Assembly (NCBI RefSeq): GCF_003026215.1 | Contig: NZ_PYOC01000009.1 | Coordinates: 141,570-205,569, forward strand | Origin: Photobacterium indicum | GTDB lineage: Bacteria > Pseudomonadota > Gammaproteobacteria > Enterobacterales > Vibrionaceae | Direction: 5' to 3' | DNA: 64,000 nt | Shown here: positions 55,569 through 63,817 of the stretch, in pieces | Numbering within the stretch: the stretch's first letter is position 1 | Layout: each line of letters begins with the position of its first letter | Program-made: the position numbers and the translations under genes | The notes under the pieces: model-generated | Databases searched by the model: none | Seen by the model: the letters and a program-made list of their open reading frames with translations, nothing else | What the model was told of the DNA's origin: nothing

Positions 55569-56911
55569 AGACAGTCATTCTTCAACCCCGCCTTCGACGC
55601 CGGGTTTTAGTGACATCTGTAGCTATCATTGTATTAATAACCTCTGCACTTGCAGGGGTTATTAACCAGCTCTACTCACAAAGTTATATGGCTTCTTATT
55701 CTTCAGAGTTAGTGGCCCAGATGCCAATGGTTGTGGCACAACTTAATCGAGCTGGGTTGATTAAAGATGTCGATAAGTGGATAGATTCTGTCGACCCTTC
55801 AGACAGTGATTACATGTCTGTCGTTTGTGATCAAAATGACAATACCGTATGGCTTTCTGATGAAGCTAAAACCATAAACCTCGCAGATATATGCCGTAAT
55901 CTACCAGAAGAAATACCCACACCGACATTAATTAAACTACCCGATGATAGCAGCTACATTGCCTATAACCTGAGTCGAGATAGAGAACGTGGCACTATTT
56001 ATCAATTAGTAGTGCTTCGCCCTGCAGGACCCTACGAGGCATCGCTCACGCAACTGCATAAACGCACGACCTTTTATTTAGGTTTATTTGTTCTTATTGC
56101 CATTGCATTTTTAATTGCCGCATTTCATTGGAGCTTCCAGCCATTACGTCGACTGGCTACACAGCTTGATCAAATGACTGATGCTAAGCGCGAAAGCCTT
56201 GATAGTAACTTCCCAATGGAGTTACAAGATATCACCCTTGCCTTAAACCGCTTAATTCGAATCAGTAACGACCAAAAAGGACGTTATCGCCATTCGATGG
56301 ATGATTTAGCCCATAGCCTCAAAACACGTCTTGCGGCAACCAATGCCTTACTAGACGACAGAGAGATTTCGCGCGCTGAATTAAACCAGCGAGTACTCGA
56401 ACAGATCAGTCAAATGGATAATTTGGTTCAGTACCAGCTTAAACGTGCAATGATGGGCCAGCAAGGGTTACAGAAAGACAAAACAGAGCTTAAACCCGCT
56501 ATAGATAGCTTTTCTCGTATGCTCAGTAAGATATACGCCGATAAGCAGGTGACATTCTCCGAGAGCTTCGACACATCGTTAAAGTTACCGATTAATCGTG
56601 ACGATCTCATGGAGCTACTCGGTAATATTTTGGAAAATGCTTACCGTTTTTGTATCAGTGAAGTACGCATTAATGTCGCAGAGTATAGTGACCATTATAT
56701 CATTCGAATTGAAGATGATGGGCCAGGTGTGACACCTGATATGCGAGAAGCAATCTTCCAGCGTGGTGTTCGTGCTGATCAACTCAATCCCGGTCAAGGT
56801 ATTGGTTTATCGGTTTGTCATGAGATAATAGAAAGTTATCAAGGACAAATTCATGTAGAGACAGCAAGCATAGAAGGCGCTGCCTTTATTATTCATTTAC
56901 CTAAAAACTGA
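55565..56911 (+). CDS. phoQ: Sensor histidine kinase, PhoQ-like
   Basis: A 448-residue inner membrane kinase paired with the PhoP-like regulator. Membrane segments lie at ~14-34 and ~168-187, with a periplasmic sensor of ~130 residues between; the acidic cluster of enterobacterial PhoQ is not obvious. HAMP (~188-240) leads to the H-box DDLAHSLKTRLAATNALL, with His250. The Pro that normally follows in HSLKTPL is Arg255 here. The ATPase core is intact: N box LLGNILENAYRF, G1 IEDDGPGV, G2 GQGIGLSVCHEII. It ends at a terminator. Confidence 0.88.
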   Translation: MKTVILQPRLRRRVLVTSVAIIVLITSALAGVINQLYSQSYMASYSSELVAQMPMVVAQLNRAGLIKDVDKWIDSVDPSDSDYMSVVCDQNDNTVWLSDEAKTINLADICRNLPEEIPTPTLIKLPDDSSYIAYNLSRDRERGTIYQLVVLRPAGPYEASLTQLHKRTTFYLGLFVLIAIAFLIAAFHWSFQPLRRLATQLDQMTDAKRESLDSNFPMELQDITLALNRLIRISNDQKGRYRHSMDDLAHSLKTRLAATNALLDDREISRAELNQRVLEQISQMDNLVQYQLKRAMMGQQGLQKDKTELKPAIDSFSRMLSKIYADKQVTFSESFDTSLKLPINRDDLMELLGNILENAYRFCISEVRINVAEYSDHYIIRIEDDGPGVTPDMREAIFQRGVRADQLNPGQGIGLSVCHEIIESYQGQIHVETASIEGAAFIIHLPKN

Positions 56912-56924
56912 TGCTGTTACTCTT

Positions 56925-56958
56925 ATAAAAAAACCGCCCAATGAGGCGGTTTTTTTTA
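56925..56958. terminator. Bidirectional terminator between phoQ-like gene and fabV
   Basis: AAACCGCC (56931-56938) pairs with GGCGGTTT (56945-56952), flanked by A and T runs. Confidence 0.95.
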
Positions 56959-56972
56959 CTCATTAAATATGA

Positions 56973-58175
56973 TTAGATATTTTCTACATCAAATTCAACC
57001 AGTGTATTAACATCGATATCATAATCAATTGAATCAATGCCAAAGCCGAATAGCTTAATGAACTCGTCTTTATATTCTTGGTAATCAGCAACTTCAAACA
57101 AGTTTTCATTGGTTACGCTAGACCATAAGTCACGGCAGTGCTTCTGGATATCTTCACGCAGTTCCCAATCGTCAAGACGTAAACGATTCTCTTCGTCTAC
57201 TTCAGGTGCTGTACCGTCAGCCTTGTACAAACGTTGAGTGAACATACGATAGATTTGCTGCATACAACCTTCATGCACACCTTCTTCACGCATCTTCTTA
57301 AAGACCATCGCGATATAAAGTGGCATGACTGGAATAGCAGAACTTGCCTGAGTAACAACGCTCTTCAATACGGCAACATTCGCTGAACCGCCAGTAGCAG
57401 ATAGCTTGTTATTTAATTCTGATGCTGCACGATCAAGGTCCATCTTCGCCTTGCCTAGTGCGCCATGCCAGTAGATAGGCCAAGTAATTTCAGTACCAAT
57501 GTAGCTGTAAGCAACGGTCTTACAACCATCAGCTAAAACACCCGCTTCAGATAAAGCATTAATCCAAAGCTCCCAATCCTGACCGCCCATTACGGTAACG
57601 GTATCAGCGATTTCTTGCTCGGTTGCAGGCTCTATGCTTGCTTCAATTAATACATCTTTGTTCGTATCAACGGCTGTTGCTGTGTATGTTTCACCCATTG
57701 GTTTTAGGCTTGAACGTACAACTTCACCCGTTTCAGGCATTTTACGAACAGGTGATGCTAACGAATACACCACCATATCAATCTGACCCAGGTCAGCTTT
57801 GATCAGATCAATTGTTTTCTGTTTCGCTTCATGAGAGAAAGCATCGCCATTCAGGCTCTTAGAATAAAGACCTTCTTCTTTAGCCAGTTTGTCGAATGCT
57901 GCTGAGTTATACCAACCTGCTGTACCTGGTTTTTTCTCTGTACCTGGCTTTTCAAAGAAAACACCAATAGTTGCTGCATCACCACCGAATGCCGCAGCAA
58001 TACGTGATGACAAACCGTAACCACTAGAAGAGCCGACAACAAGTACACGCTTAGGTGCATTTGCAATTGGGCCTTGAGCTTTAGTGTATGCGATTTGCTC
58101 TTTAACGTTCTCTTCACAACCCACTGGGTGCGTTGTTGTACAAATAAATCCACGAATTTTAGGTTTGATGATCAT
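56973..58175 (-). CDS. fabV: Enoyl-[acyl-carrier-protein] reductase FabV
   Basis: A cytoplasmic NADH-dependent reductase that completes each cycle of fatty acid elongation; in Vibrio FabV replaces the triclosan-sensitive FabI. It has 400 residues from ATG 58175 (MIIKPKIRGFICTTTHPVGC), with AAGGGA nine bases before. The nucleotide-binding motif KRVLVVGSSSGYGLSSRIAAAFG lies at ~41-63, and the active-site region YSYIGTEITWPIYWHGALGKAK (~225-246) contains the Y-X8-K pair of the family. A TTG two codons upstream is less likely. Confidence 0.96.
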   Translation of the reverse strand: MIIKPKIRGFICTTTHPVGCEENVKEQIAYTKAQGPIANAPKRVLVVGSSSGYGLSSRIAAAFGGDAATIGVFFEKPGTEKKPGTAGWYNSAAFDKLAKEEGLYSKSLNGDAFSHEAKQKTIDLIKADLGQIDMVVYSLASPVRKMPETGEVVRSSLKPMGETYTATAVDTNKDVLIEASIEPATEQEIADTVTVMGGQDWELWINALSEAGVLADGCKTVAYSYIGTEITWPIYWHGALGKAKMDLDRAASELNNKLSATGGSANVAVLKSVVTQASSAIPVMPLYIAMVFKKMREEGVHEGCMQQIYRMFTQRLYKADGTAPEVDEENRLRLDDWELREDIQKHCRDLWSSVTNENLFEVADYQEYKDEFIKLFGFGIDSIDYDIDVNTLVEFDVENI

Positions 58176-58295
58176 CTTCAACTTCCCTTACATAATTGAC
58201 TGTAGGATAAAAGGTTACTGGCAACTTCGCATTATTTTTATGTATAAAAACCATAAAAAATGCAGTGGTTGGAGGTGTTAACACTAAATTTAGAC

Positions 58296-58340
58296 AAAAA
58301 AAAGTGCCATGCAATCGATTTTTCAATCCTTGCATGACAC
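58296..58340 (-). terminator. Intrinsic terminator after fadE
   Basis: GTGCCATGCAA (58304-58314) pairs with TTGCATGACAC (58330-58340), with one mismatch, and is followed on the minus strand by eight T (58303-58296). Confidence 0.9.
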
Positions 58341-58403
58341 ATGGGAGACACCAGGTTTATTATTCTTTTAAAAAATTACTGAACACAAATGGCACAATAA
58401 CTC

Positions 58404-60680
58404 TTAAGCCGCCTTTCCTGGTTGCAGACCACTTTTTTTGAATTTATCAGCATCAAAGTTATCCACTTGGATCGCTTGCTGTCTCAACTGGTCAGCATTG
58501 TGCATTTTTTCAACTTCTACTTCTGTGACAATACCCGCACCCAGCGCGATTTGTAACTTTTCTGTTAATGAAACTTTGCGCGGGATCTCACCCGACTTCG
58601 TTGCTTGTACCAATTTACGCTCAATATCTTTCACGCTGTACATGGCAACAAACGCACGTTCCATAATCGCAACCGGATCTGACTCTTTATCGCCCACATA
58701 GCAGAGACTCGTTAAACGCTCACGGTGCGCACCTGGAGTCATAAGTAGTTTTGCAATCTGAACCGTTACTTCATCACTCGGTGCGTCATAACGAATACCA
58801 AGCGGGAATAGAATGGTACGCAATGTACGACCTACCCCTTTACGTGGGAAGTTGTTAAGCACTTCATGAAAGGCAACACCACACTGGTGTAAACAATGTT
58901 GTAGCGCGTAATGTACCATCGGAAGATCTTGCTGTTGACGACCTTCATCTTCAAAACGCTTCAAGGTTGCAGAGGCTAAATACAAGTGGCTGAGTACGTC
59001 ACCCAATCGTGCAGATACCAGTTCACGACGCTTTAACTCACCACCAAGACTCAACATTGCAAAGTCAGCAGCAACGGCTAGTGCCTTACTCATGCGTGAT
59101 AAATGGCGATAATAAACTGCGGTTTCACCACTAACAGGTGCCGAATTGAATCGTGAACCTGTAAATGCATTCAATACTGACTTCGCAACATTACCCACCG
59201 CAAAACTGATGTGTTTCGATAACAAGCTATCAAATTCTTTTGCACCTTGCTTAGCATCAGGGTTCGCAGCAGATTCCATTTCTTTCAGTACAAATGGGTG
59301 ACAACGCGTAGCCCCTTGACCAAAGATCATTAAGTTTCGGGTCAGAATGTTTGCGCCTTCGACGGTAATCGCAACAGGGATACCAAAGTAATGGTGACCT
59401 AAGTAGTTCATTGGCCCAAGCTGAATCGCACGCCCGGCATGAATATCCATCGAGTCATTCAAAATTGTACGTGCCATTTCTGTCATATGGTACTTAGCAA
59501 TCGCCGTAATAATTCCGGGAGTTTCACCTTGGTCCAACGACGTTGTAGTTAGCGTTCGAGACGCTTCTAACATATAGGTGTAACCACCAATACGCCCCAT
59601 TGCTTGTGCTACGCCTTCAAAGTTACCAATCGACATCCCGAATTGCTTACGCACGTAAGAATATGCCCCCGTAGTACGTGCTGTTAGGTGACCAATTGCG
59701 GCACCTAACGCAGGCAATGAAATACCACGACCAGCTGATAGACACTCCACCAGCATACGCCAGCCTCGACCTGCGAACTCTTGTCCGCCAATAACCCAAT
59801 CCATCGGAATAAAGACATCTTGCCCACGAGTAGGACCATTCATGAATGCCATATTCAGTGGATCATGACGTTCACCAATCTCAACACCTTGGTGATCAGC
59901 AGGGATTAAGGCACAAGTAATACCAATATCCGTTTTATCACCAATCAATCCATCAGGGTCTTGCAGCTTAAACGCAAGACCTAATACAGTTGCAACGGGT
60001 GAAAGGGTGATATAACGCTTGTTCCAGCTAACCTTAATACCCAGTACTTCTTTACCTTGGTGTTCGCCGTAACAAACAATACCCATATCAGGTATACCAC
60101 CAGCATCTGAACCCGCTTCAGGACCTGTTAACGCAAAACAAGGGACTTCTTCACCATGCGCTAGGCGTGGCAACCAATAGTCTTTTTGCTCTTGCGTGCC
60201 GTAATGAGACAATAACTCACCAGGCCCTAACGAATTAGGCACCATAACAGTAACTGCAGCACTTAAACTACGCGTAGCAATTTTTGTTACAATCGTAGAG
60301 TTTGCCAGCGATGAAAAATTCAAACCGCCATATTCTTTACTAATAATCAGCGAGAAAAACTTTTCTTTTCGTAGATACGCCCATACCTCTGGCGAAAGAT
60401 CTTTGTCTTCCTGAACAATTTCATAATCATTCAGCATCTCCAATAAAGTTTCGAGCTTTGTATCGATAAACGTTTGCTCTTCATCCGTGAGCTTTGGCTT
60501 GGGGTAAGCCAGCAAAGTATTCCAATTAGGCGAACCACTAAACAACTCTCCATCCCACCACACACTACCTGCTTCCATCGCTTCTCGCTCTGTATCAGAT
60601 AATGGTGGTAGCACTTTTTTAAACATTTTAAAAGCGGGATCACTGATGTAGCGTTGACGCAAATTAGTTAAAGTGCTCAT
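58404..60680 (-). CDS. fadE: Acyl-CoA dehydrogenase FadE
   Basis: The FAD enzyme of the first step of fatty acid beta-oxidation, 758 residues. It belongs to the long gammaproteobacterial FadE type, but lacks the ~55-residue hydrophobic N-terminus of E. coli FadE. FALTGPEAGSDAGGIPDMG (~185-203) is the FAD and substrate motif. The C-terminal half (DUF1974 extension) runs to residue ~740. It follows the TetR/PsrA-like regulator by 64 bp on the same strand and is probably in one operon with it, and is separated from fabV by a terminator. Confidence 0.96.
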   Translation of the reverse strand: MSTLTNLRQRYISDPAFKMFKKVLPPLSDTEREAMEAGSVWWDGELFSGSPNWNTLLAYPKPKLTDEEQTFIDTKLETLLEMLNDYEIVQEDKDLSPEVWAYLRKEKFFSLIISKEYGGLNFSSLANSTIVTKIATRSLSAAVTVMVPNSLGPGELLSHYGTQEQKDYWLPRLAHGEEVPCFALTGPEAGSDAGGIPDMGIVCYGEHQGKEVLGIKVSWNKRYITLSPVATVLGLAFKLQDPDGLIGDKTDIGITCALIPADHQGVEIGERHDPLNMAFMNGPTRGQDVFIPMDWVIGGQEFAGRGWRMLVECLSAGRGISLPALGAAIGHLTARTTGAYSYVRKQFGMSIGNFEGVAQAMGRIGGYTYMLEASRTLTTTSLDQGETPGIITAIAKYHMTEMARTILNDSMDIHAGRAIQLGPMNYLGHHYFGIPVAITVEGANILTRNLMIFGQGATRCHPFVLKEMESAANPDAKQGAKEFDSLLSKHISFAVGNVAKSVLNAFTGSRFNSAPVSGETAVYYRHLSRMSKALAVAADFAMLSLGGELKRRELVSARLGDVLSHLYLASATLKRFEDEGRQQQDLPMVHYALQHCLHQCGVAFHEVLNNFPRKGVGRTLRTILFPLGIRYDAPSDEVTVQIAKLLMTPGAHRERLTSLCYVGDKESDPVAIMERAFVAMYSVKDIERKLVQATKSGEIPRKVSLTEKLQIALGAGIVTEVEVEKMHNADQLRQQAIQVDNFDADKFKKSGLQPGKAA

Positions 60681-60744
60681 TTTTCAGGTCCTTTTGTTTC
60701 ATTTATCGTTATTATTAATGTAGGGATTCGTTAAATCATTCGAG

Positions 60745-61419
60745 TTACTCTGTGCCGGTTTTAGGAGATGAAACTAAAGACAAACCTTGATCGATAGGTG
60801 CAGCAACACCCGCCGCTAAATAAGGGACTAAACGATCAATAAGATCTTCGGTTTCAACTTTGCAGGAAAAATCATTTTCAGCGATTTCGCACAATGCTTT
60901 ACTTGATGCCATGGTAAATACTGATGCACCCAGCGTGAAATGCAGGCGCCAAAAAAGCGTTTCAGGATCAAGTGAAGGATTTGCACGACATACCGCGCTC
61001 GTAAAAAGGGTTAACACATCGTTGTAACGCGTTATGATAAACCAGCGTAAGTGGCCTTGAACATCGGTGTAACCTCGTCCAATCAACGACATAAAGATAG
61101 TAGTGCCACAAGGGCGGTAATCATTCAATGATGATAAAGGCTGTTTTGCACAACGAAAAACATCTTCCATTGTAATTTCATCGTGCTTGAGTAACGCTTC
61201 CAATTCATTTTTAAGCGAAGGCATGAATTGTTCTAAATAGCGACTAAGTACAGCTCTAACCAGAGTTTTCTTATCACCATAATGATAATTAACTGAAGCT
61301 AAATTAACGCCAGCTTTACTTGTTATCGTTCTTAATGAGGTTTCTTTGAATCCATGCTCAGCAAATAGCAGTTCAGCAGCATCCAAAATACGACCTTTTG
61401 TTTCTCCCTTTCCTGCCAT
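60745..61419 (-). CDS. TetR family regulator, PsrA-like, upstream of fadE
   Basis: A 224-residue repressor. The N-terminal helix-turn-helix covers residues ~8-55 (TKGRILDAAELLFAEHGFKE, SLRTITSKAGVNLASVNYHYG), a pattern seen in PsrA and related fatty acid regulators. The C-terminal ligand domain contains FWRLHFTLGASVFTMAS. It is encoded directly upstream of fadE, so control by acyl-CoA or fatty acid is inferred. A palindrome resembling a PsrA site lies 16 bp before its start. I chose ATG 61419 (MAGKGET); a longer frame to 61443 is less typical. Confidence 0.85.
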   Translation of the reverse strand: MAGKGETKGRILDAAELLFAEHGFKETSLRTITSKAGVNLASVNYHYGDKKTLVRAVLSRYLEQFMPSLKNELEALLKHDEITMEDVFRCAKQPLSSLNDYRPCGTTIFMSLIGRGYTDVQGHLRWFIITRYNDVLTLFTSAVCRANPSLDPETLFWRLHFTLGASVFTMASSKALCEIAENDFSCKVETEDLIDRLVPYLAAGVAAPIDQGLSLVSSPKTGTE

Positions 61420-61434
61420 TTCATTCACCCGTAT

Positions 61435-61449
61435 TAAACACATGTTTGA
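61435..61449. promoter_or_regulatory. PsrA-like operator upstream of the TetR gene
   Basis: TAAACACATGTTTGA contains AAAC-N4-GTTT, close to the published PsrA pattern (G/C)AAAC-N2-4-GTTT(G/C). It sits 16 bp before the regulator start, fitting autoregulation of the regulator-fadE operon. Confidence 0.45.
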
Positions 61450-61778
61450 ACTTTACATCCCGACAACATGTTTAACAAGTTAAAATCAATTAAATAACGT
61501 TAATTTTACGTACTAGATATTGGAATACATCCTAAAATGTGACAGTGATCCTTCATTACCTTTCAATGAAAGATGTACAGAATTTTAGAACTTGATGTGT
61601 ATTTTATTTATACAAATGGAAAGAAAGACCTGAGTTCAAGAAATGGTAAACCAACTATTAATCAATAAGTAATGATTGCACTTATCCCTTACAGAACTAA
61701 ACCTCACTTTAAAAATCATCTTTTTTGAAAAAAGATCACATTTTTGGGAACAAATACTAGACTAGCGGGTCTTATATT

Positions 61779-61850
61779 ATGCCACTGCTTTTTCTTAGAA
61801 GACATTCTTCATAACCCGTCCCTTTATAGAGATGGGTTTTCTTTATTTAG
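61779..61850 (+). ncRNA. Candidate small RNA with orphan terminator
   Basis: On the plus strand, a -10-like TATATT (61773-61778) is followed by a small hairpin GAAGA-CAT-TCTTC (61799-61811 region) and an intrinsic terminator, AACCCGTC (61813-61820) with GATGGGTT (61831-61838), then a T-rich tract. No protein gene on the plus strand lies upstream; both neighbours are on the minus strand. This makes a short transcript of ~65-75 nt plausible. There is no clear -35 box. Apart from this and the M20 terminator I see nothing in 61450-62038. Confidence 0.4.
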
Positions 61851-61984
61851 ATGTATCTAAATAACCTCAGCTCGAGATAATTGAAGCCACTCAGCATTGT
61901 TCTTTTCGCGCCTTACTGCGTTAAAATCGCCGCAATAGACTAGACTATTTGATTTTTAGATTTTCTTATCCCGAATTGAGGTTA

Positions 61985-62014
61985 AATCAAAAAGCCTCTA
62001 AAAAGAGGCTTTTC
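61985..62014 (-). terminator. Intrinsic terminator after the M20 peptidase gene
   Basis: AAAAGCCTCT (61991-62000) pairs with AGAGGCTTTT (62005-62014) around AAAA; the minus strand continues into T-rich sequence. Confidence 0.9.
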
Positions 62015-62038
62015 AATAGTTTATACTTAGATAACGTA

Positions 62039-63163
62039 TTAGATACGTTTTAATACATTGGCTAATAACTGGATACGAGGCTGAATTGAATGAATCAGCA
62101 AATATTCTTTATCGCTATGGAAGCCTGCCCCCATAGGCCCAAAACCATCTAACGTCGGAATGCCAAGAGCGGCAGTAAAATTGCCATCAGAGCCACCACC
62201 TGCATCTTCCCAACCGTACGTTATTGCTAATTTATCCGCCTCTTCACTCACCAATGTAATGAGTGCTTCGGTGTCTGCTGTTGGCTGCATCGATGGCTTA
62301 AAAGTGACATGATTTACAGTTACGCTTGCCCCTTTTTCAAAAGGGTTTTTCGCCATTTCACGTAACGTTTTATCGATCGCTTCCGCTTCTTCTGTATTCC
62401 AGAAACGCAGATCAACAATGGCTTTTGCGTAATCGGGCACCACATTAACAGCCATACCCCCTTCAATAACCCCCACATTCATCGTGGTACCAGTACTCAG
62501 ATTAACCATATCCCTAATTGCCAACGACCAATGGCTTAGCTCATAAATAGCAGAAATACCATCAGCTAAAGCGGAACCAGCATGAGAAGCAACCCCATGA
62601 AATTCAAGTTCATATTTAGCGTTACCCTTACGTGATCGAATAAGGTTTCCAGTCGGTCGTGACGCTTCACACACTAATACTTGGCGACTTTGACGTGCAA
62701 TGCTTTCTAACCATTCGCGAGAATATAAAGAGCCGATCTCTTCATCGCAATTTAAAGCAACGACAATTGATAGGCGGTCTAACTCTTCAAGCGTCATCGC
62801 CTGTAAAGCATACCACGCACTCAATATGCCAGATTTCATATCGGTGACACCAGGGCCGTATGCTTTCTCGTCATCATATGTCATCGGACGATTAGCGACA
62901 GTACCTTCAGGAAAGACGGTATCCATATGACCGCTTAACATCACGTCATAGAATTGCGCGTCAGGCTTATTGGTTATTTTTAAGCAAGGACCTGCATCAT
63001 TATGTAATTGAAAACGCTCAACATGAAAGCCAATTTGTTCAAACATTGGTGTCAACACATCTGCAATTTTAGCTATGCCAGATGGTGTACTCGTACCACA
63101 ATCGATATTTACAAGTTGTTTTAGCTGATTTAAATAGGTATCTAGGTCAAAATTCAGAGCCAC
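62039..63163 (-). CDS. M20 family metallopeptidase (glutamate carboxypeptidase-like)
   Basis: A 374-residue zinc peptidase of the M20/ArgE/DapE group. Metal and catalytic motifs: SGHMDTVFPEG (~78-88, His and Asp), YGPGVTDMKSG (bridging Asp), CDEEIGS (catalytic and bridging Glu), and SDGNFTAALGIPTLDGFGPMG towards the end; FHSDKEYL carries the last His. A dimerisation domain lies at ~175-285. It is closest to carboxypeptidase G2-type enzymes that remove C-terminal glutamate, but the substrate is uncertain. I chose GTG 63163, preceded by AAGGAGAG; the longer frame to 63202 has no such site. It has no clear signal peptide. Confidence 0.9.
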   Translation of the reverse strand: MALNFDLDTYLNQLKQLVNIDCGTSTPSGIAKIADVLTPMFEQIGFHVERFQLHNDAGPCLKITNKPDAQFYDVMLSGHMDTVFPEGTVANRPMTYDDEKAYGPGVTDMKSGILSAWYALQAMTLEELDRLSIVVALNCDEEIGSLYSREWLESIARQSRQVLVCEASRPTGNLIRSRKGNAKYELEFHGVASHAGSALADGISAIYELSHWSLAIRDMVNLSTGTTMNVGVIEGGMAVNVVPDYAKAIVDLRFWNTEEAEAIDKTLREMAKNPFEKGASVTVNHVTFKPSMQPTADTEALITLVSEEADKLAITYGWEDAGGGSDGNFTAALGIPTLDGFGPMGAGFHSDKEYLLIHSIQPRIQLLANVLKRI

Positions 63164-63261
63164 TTTGCTCTCCTTCAATACGTCGTAGACCACGACTGGC
63201 ACATTTAATTGTAGAAAGGCAGTGCCAGACAGATAAAGGGATTTAGAACATCATAGAGATA

Positions 63262-63310
63262 TGATCCCCAAGTTACCTCAAAGTGCTCGTTTCAGCGAAA
63301 CTCTGAATCC
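63262..63310. repeat. Copy of dispersed palindromic repeat
   Basis: Contains CCCCAAGTTACCTCAAAG and GTGCTCGTTTCAGCGAAAC, matching the reversed 52793-52836 copy in the central GCTCGTTTCAGCGA. It lies upstream of the M20 peptidase gene. Confidence 0.6.
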
Positions 63311-63476
63311 AACGTATTGAGATAGCTTGATGATAATGTGCCAGAACACTCGTTGCGATGCTCTGATTTGCATCATATGTTTCCAATAAAAAACACCTCA
63401 CCTAAATGAAATGACAATATTAATTAAATCGTAAGATCAGTACTTTATACTAACTGCTAAATTTAAATAGAACTAA

Positions 63477-63657
63477 TTTGAACTAACCCTGAAAACACGA
63501 GTCCTATATATTGACATTAAGATTAAAGAGTTATTTGTGAGCTGGCCGCCCACACGAATAAATCATTCCTTTAATCAGCAATGCTACTGCTGAAACTCCT
63601 ACTTATTGTGTTTGAATACTTTAAACTTCTACTCGCTGATATTCAGCGAGTTTTTTT
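63477..63657 (+). ncRNA. Putative small RNA gene A (first of a tandem pair), with promoter
   Basis: A 181-bp unit without open frame. It begins TTTGAACTAAC (63477-63487), has TCCTAT 18 bases past TTGAAC as a possible -10 box, the block CTACTGCTGAAACTCCTA (63584-63601), and ends with a perfect 9-bp terminator stem ACTCGCTGA/TCAGCGAGT (63631-63651) and seven T. The same elements recur in the same order and nearly the same spacing in unit B, 341 bp downstream. The transcript would be ~145 nt. CUCCU in the shared block could pair with Shine-Dalgarno sequences. Confidence 0.6.
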
Positions 63658-63730
63658 GCATTATCTTCAGCCAAAATATTTTTATGGCCCCCCTTCCACT
63701 GGCATTATTATCAGTAGGATTTATTTATCT

Positions 63731-63760
63731 TATAAAACACAATAAAACACAATAAAACAC
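63731..63760 (+). repeat. Three tandem copies of a 10-bp AATAAAACAC unit
   Basis: TATAAAACAC followed by two AATAAAACAC, between the two small-RNA-like units. Confidence 0.85.
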
Positions 63761-63778
63761 CCAAGCTATCATTTTTCA

Positions 63779-63810
63779 GCGGGTAAAAAATAAATAACCC
63801 ATTTTTTTTA
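63779..63810 (+). other. Weak hairpin followed by a long T run between the small-RNA units
   Basis: GGGT (63781-63784) can pair with ACCC (63797-63800), followed by eight T and then an A run. Only four pairs, so a weak terminator at best. Confidence 0.3.
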
Positions 63811-63817
63811 AAAAAAA

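Noticed and set aside
55565..56911. Sensor kinase as a degenerate or dead gene because of the H-box change
   Set aside because: The phosphorylatable His and all ATP-binding boxes are intact and the frame is complete, so a single altered residue does not make a pseudogene.
63187..63202. Sigma-54 promoter (TGGCAC then TTG) near the M20 peptidase start
   Set aside because: The spacing of the two elements is off by one and the GC element is incomplete; it also lies at an unlikely place.
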